A DNA stretch of 64,000 bases from Polytrichum commune (lineage: Eukaryota > Streptophyta > Polytrichopsida > Polytrichales > Polytrichaceae). Below the pieces are notes generated by a model that ran no database searches, had not been told where the DNA came from, and saw only the letters and a program-made list of their open reading frames with translations. Both the position numbers and the translations under genes were made by a program. Shown piece after piece: positions 59,040 through 64,000 of this stretch. Location: NCBI GenBank assembly GCA_950295325.1, contig OX485807.1, positions 5,458,501-5,522,500 on the forward strand. Direction: 5' to 3'. Each line of letters begins with the position of its first letter. Within the stretch, counting starts at the first letter, position 1.

Positions 59040-60060
59040 TTAGCCCTCAAACCAATGCTATGCCAAGTTGCATGGAAAGAACGCCCCCCACAAGGAAAGA
59101 AAGAAAACCAAATATTGGAATTAGTGACGACGTGAATTTGAACCCATTGGCCCTACCATGATCAAGAGTCTCCTTGGTACATGATAAGATTTATTGTCTA
59201 TCTTGCTGTAGGCGGGTCCCCCACAAGGATCTTGAAAGACTTGTGCACAAGATGAGGGTTTCAACATCTCACATGGTTTCCAACGCCATCAACAAGGGTC
59301 CAATATCCCTCAATTCACGTATCTAGCTGCACTACTGACAAGAGGGGAGTGGACAATGAGTTGCAATATAGCAACGAGACATCCAACTGCTCAACATGTT
59401 TAGGAGTCATAACTAGCCTAATCATGGACAAAGACTAGAAATCTTGGATAAAATGCTCTTTGTGTGGATAAAAAACATAGGGAAGTTGATGAAAATGCTC
59501 TCCACTTGGATGAACGATCGATTATGTCTAACCTTTTTGTTGATCAAGATTTCATGTTAAAATAAATGAATAGGCATATACGTAAAGAGACATCAATGAA
59601 TGCCTTATTGAGACCAAGGGGAAGACAAGTCTTGAGGGCTTGATACCTAGGCTCATCACGCAAATCGATACTATGCCAAGCTTCATGGAAAGACTCTTGA
59701 GCAAGACAAGGGTCCCAACAACCCACATTCATGTTTCTAGTTGCACAACTGCCAAGAAAGTAGATGAGAAGTTGCGGTAGAAACAAGACATCCAACTACT
59801 CAAGCCGTTTAGAAAACTTAACCAAGGTGCTCATGGAGAAGGACTAGAGGTTATGAATGAGATGGTCTTTGTGTGGATAGAAAAGCACAATAAAATTGCT
59901 AGAAGTACCCCACTTGGATGTAGAACATGTTCTGTCCTTTTATATGGGACTACACTTTGTATTGGAATAGGTGAATAGGCATGTATGTAAAGGAGAAGTT
60001 AATAATTGCTTCATTGAGACCAAGTGGAAGACAAGTCTTAAGGGCTTGGCACCTGGACAT
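59040..60060 (+). repeat. Tandem units of about 420 bases
   Basis: Two to three diverged units share ACGAGACATCCAACTGCTCA, CTTTGTGTGGATA, TGAATAGGCATATACGTAAA and ATTGAGACCAAGGGGAAGAC. Single-unit relatives lie at 49080-49400. No conserved frame is seen. It could be an old satellite-like or transposon-internal repeat. Confidence 0.65.
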
Positions 60061-62447
60061 GAAGTCCAATATTAATTGTGCCTAATATAGAAGAACTTTC
60101 TTTGTAGCCTACTTAGTTGAAGTAGGCATAAGTTATTGAAACAAATGGGTAAGACTCATTGCTTTGCGTATAGAGTGGCGTCTAAAGCCTGATATAAAGG
60201 ATGTCTCTCAATTTTCCAACTATGACCATGTCAAACGGGTTTTTAGTACAAGCCTCAAGGTAAGAAGACTTGGCCAACACTCATGTACGTTGAGGGTGAA
60301 AACATTGGGAATCACTTATTGTTTGGAAGTTTTGTTTTTCACTGATCTGACCTCGGAATTTGTATTAAAGACTCTGAATTATTCTAGTGAAATTAAGTTG
60401 GAATGAATCACCCATAATTTTATAGGAGACGTGTATCAATTAGACTCGTTAGTCATAAACCTCAAATCAAAAGACATGGAATCTTACTTGCAATTTCCTT
60501 TTGTATACATAGTCTACACAAATGGTTGAAAAAATGGATTAAACCCCAATTGGTATAAGGTAATCGGACCTATTTCAAACATTTTCATGACATTAGTCAA
60601 CAATTTTGGAGGCTTTCATGTCCAAAAATAACTTGAGGGCGGAGGAAGGCGGTACAATGGCAGGAGAGGGTCGGAAATGACTGCTAGCAATCACTTAGGT
60701 GGGACCCCGGCCCCTTCACCATTGCAGATCCGATCAGAGTCACAACATGCCAAGCCAATTTCATGTTTGACACTATAGCTAACTTCCTGTGAAGAGTCGC
60801 ATATACCAATACAACCCACCCTTGATTTCGTAGCCCATCACACTCAACAAGCACAATGACTAATGTTATGTTGACGATTTTAGGTATTTGAAGTGATCAA
60901 ATTTATATGCCAATCATTTTGTTGGATTGGCCTTACAAAGTTGATTTGCAAGTCACAAGACTCATCATATTTGCATCACATCTTAATTTCTTATTTTAAA
61001 ATGATAAAAATGATAAAAAAATCACCTAGACAATGGTCTTGAATCTTGCCAACATGTCTAACACATTGTAGGATGCTTACCAATTCAATTTTCAATAAAC
61101 AACTTCAAATTTTGCTTCGTGGCACTCTAATATTGCATGAGACCCACGCATATCCCGCATGGGAACCAATGACTAGCATCAAAAAAGATAAGTCAAGCAA
61201 CACCTTATGGTAATCATCTCCTTTGGACCCTACCCCTCAAAGGTCCAATAATTTTAAAACATAAAGTGGTCTAAGATGAAAGGCTCAAATACTTTCAAAG
61301 CTATCTCTCCATAAATCTAAATTGTTAGAAATTATCCAAAGATATCATCCATATGGAAATTGTACTCACACTTGCAATAAGGAGGAAACAACATTCTATG
61401 CTTTCTATTTCAAATTCATATACTATGCAGATAATTTATAATTTTGCAGTGAGGTTCAACCTATGTTTACATAGCATATTGCAAAATCTTTTGAAATATG
61501 ACAATATGTGGCATCGGGCCCCAAATTTCTACATTACTACCACATCACATGCCATTAAGGGTCAGTTACATCTAGACATCAACTTTTGCACTCACAACTT
61601 TTTCTATGATGCAAATCATTGCTAAAGATATTGTTATAAATTCACTTAGATTCTTAAGCTTGACAAGAATCGTGTAGGATATCTCATTCTTTGAAATAAG
61701 CTTACTTCATTGGATAACTTCAAAAGACCTTGAAAACACCAACATGTAAAGCCATCACTAGATAACATCATGTTCTTGGTGTTGGGCCTCTACCACTCCA
61801 TATTATGAGCTATCCCAACTTGTAAATATGATCTAACAGTTTCATTTCTCTTAGAGTGGGTGGACGTCAGGTGGGCAGTTATTGAAGTCATCATCATCAT
61901 CATCAACGACAATGGCAATTGTGACGACCCGTCCGCTCACAATGATGTTTGTTACTAACGGTGACTTTGGGCTATGGTTATGTGACTTAGGGCTCTGGTG
62001 GAGGGTAGGCTAGGAATAGGGGGTTAGAAAAGGGGAAAAGGGGGGGAATGGTTAGTAGGTTATAGGATTATAAAACTCCTCATTTTCATCTCAAATTTTA
62101 TATTATTATGTCTTTATATCTTCTTATATGTGAATTGTTCATTTTATATTTTTATGTATGTGAATAAATTAATTACTCATTATATAACTGGTTTTTTACT
62201 TCTTACTTGATACTCCTCCATTACAAAGTGTAGTCAACATGTGGGCATTAGTTCAACACACATTTTGAGATGAGGCTTCTTCAAACACTTTAAGGCCTTC
62301 TCCCCAACCTACATGATACCTACTTGCCTACCCATTCGGCCCAATTTCCTACCATGGGCACACATTTGTGACATGTACGAGTCAAGCCGAAAGATTAGTA
62401 AAAGGTGTCGCATTGCCAATTCGTAATTCATTTGCACAAGCCCAAGC
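60061..62447. other. Intergenic, nothing recognised
   Basis: Only short open frames without domains are present. A short (CAT)n run lies near 61890. No inverted repeat or RNA gene is evident. Confidence 0.4.
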
Positions 62448-62819
62448 TACACTAATTATCACATTTTAGTGTTATAGGGTATTTGTGTCACAATGCCAAT
62501 ATTTCTAATGATGTCACATCTTATGAATAAGTTTACAAGTATTGGCATTCCAACTTGCTTTTAGTTTGGTATTATATGCATCCTAACAGCTTTTGTAATG
62601 AACTATTGTCATGGATGATTGAAATTTGGATGAAGAATCACTTAACAAAGTGATAGTAATTGCATCATTGTAAATCTACAATGTCCAAAAGTCTATATAA
62701 GGAATGACAAATATTATTAGGTTTAGATTTGTGGTTGGTGACACTACACGGGACGGTTTTCAATTAGTATTGAGCAAGACAAACGGAATTGGTGACACTC
62801 TATACAATATTTAGGTGTA
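62448..62819 (-). mobile_element. MITE family M1, copy 3 (reversed)
   Basis: Read on the minus strand it starts TACACCTAAATATTGTATAG with AGTGTCACCAATTC, runs through TTTGTCATTCCTTATATAGA and ATCATCCATGACAATAG, and ends in TAGTGTA. It matches the copy at 35154-35479 along its length, with a few extra bases. It is non-coding. Confidence 0.7.
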
Positions 62820-64000
62820 GTCTTACTTAAGGTGAAAACACAATCAACTATGTTGGTTTATGAATAAATATTTTCTTTAACTTATTTGACTCATAATTAG
62901 CCTACAAGCTCAAATTAACGTAGTGGAAGCTCGGGGGATCATTATATGTGTTTCATATAGCACGTGCAATAAACGTGTAATTAGAGGCCCCTTAGGGCAC
63001 ACAAATTTAGTATACTTATTTTAAATTGGTGACAACCCAATTTAAAATAAGGGAGGGATGTGCTACATGGTATAATTTTGCTCCATGAGGACTTAAACTC
63101 GGTAACCATTCATTTGTAGTAAATGTAAATTTATGTACAACTTTTATGGTCCCTTAGGGCACACTTTCATGTGTTGACCCTTCATACATCATTGACAATA
63201 AGGGTGGAGTTACATTAAGGTCCAAGACCAAAGAAACTTGACTTTGAACAATCTCATTGGTCAAGAGGAAAATGTTGGGCCCAAAAGAATATACACCAGG
63301 GTCCAACTCCAAAGCATGAGAGAACAAAGTGGCGCCATTGTTCCGCTGAATCTTATTTATCCCAATTAAAGTTGAAAGTACTCCTCCTAATTTTTGAAAC
63401 CAATCCTCAAGGTTGGGTCCAATTTACACCATGTCCATTTGAAATAATCCTTAGGATAAACTCGCTATAATTCACATATATTACCTACCCAATCTATATT
63501 CTTTCTATTTTAACTCAAGGTGAAAGATGGGTACCTAGATTTTTGGTGGATAGGGTATCCATCGATAACCATGCATAGGTTCATGGTGAGGTAGTTGTTG
63601 CACCTATTCATGAAACTTTTGGCTAGTTGGGTACGTAGAGTGCTATGGTTTATGTGTTAGTTATCTCATTGGGTTAACCTTTCAAAGTGCACTCGAAACC
63701 TGTGCAATCCAAATCTTTTGATCAACTCTTCAATTCTTGGAAGAAAATTGAAGTGGAAAATACTCGAGAACCCATTATAGTCACACAGGACCTTGCATTT
63801 GTGCTACCCATCTAGGTCATGCCCCACTTTTATTCTATTTTGGCCTTGCATAAATCACATGGTCATGAGAATGTGGGACCAAAAATGACATGACACATTT
63901 GCTTATAATGGCCTACATACTTAGGGTATAGTTCATTCAAGTGCATAATCAGTAGGGCCTTGGTCCTACTACAGAGGAGTCTCCACTCGCTTGTCTCGAA
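62820..64000. other. Right-hand flank, no gene seen
   Basis: No coding pattern is recognised up to the window edge. CCCCTTAGGGCACAC occurs near 62990 and again, slightly changed, near 63152, so a short direct repeat surrounds the hairpin at 63015-63051. Confidence 0.4.
63015..63051. repeat. Perfect 15-bp stem hairpin
   Basis: CTTATTTTAAATTGG pairs exactly with its inverse 15 bases later, with a seven-base loop (TGACAAC). It lies in AT-rich intergenic DNA between two copies of a CTTAGGGCACAC motif. No function is known from the sequence. Confidence 0.8.

Overview
This window looks like nuclear DNA of a land plant. The reasons are spliceosomal introns with GT-AG borders, plant-type U2 snRNA genes with a TATA box near -30, a THUMP-type rRNA methyltransferase, an Ala/Lys/Asp/Thr-rich LEA-like protein, PIF/Harbinger and LINE remnants, and many small inverted-repeat elements. 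I cannot name the lineage. Gene density is low: four protein-coding genes in 64 kb, with introns of up to about 1.6 kb full of repeats.

Layout. 1-12.4 kb holds no gene I can support; it carries two inverted-repeat transposon remnants (1399-3578 and 3861-5974) and one copy of a short MITE family. 12367-18756 is a degenerate but structurally complete PIF/Harbinger element with TAA target duplications, a broken DDE transposase on + and a broken Myb/SANT-like ORF1 on -. 19.0-21.7 kb is a field of dispersed repeats. 21857-28940 (+) is a PH-domain gene whose first exon or exons I could not place; hairpin elements and tandem repeats fill its introns. 29.5-32.4 kb and 41.4-42.6 kb carry U2 snRNA loci: two intact-looking genes and several broken copies in duplicated blocks. 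35651-38597 (+) is a seven-exon gene for a nuclear-looking acidic protein with a ubiquitin-interacting motif and an EF-hand pair. 39.5-40.65 kb (-) is a dead LINE reverse transcriptase. 43877-48604 (-) is a four-exon RlmL-like RNA methyltransferase. 53224-55392 (-) is a three-exon secreted LEA-like gene. The last 8 kb is non-coding and repeat-rich.

The four protein genes show no shared pathway. I rebuilt the exon structures by reading splice borders and phase; for three genes every junction keeps frame and the full coding length is a multiple of three. The most unusual structure is the second U2 gene, which sits between two identical 183-base inverted arms that each contain its promoter, so the right arm points a second promoter back into the gene.
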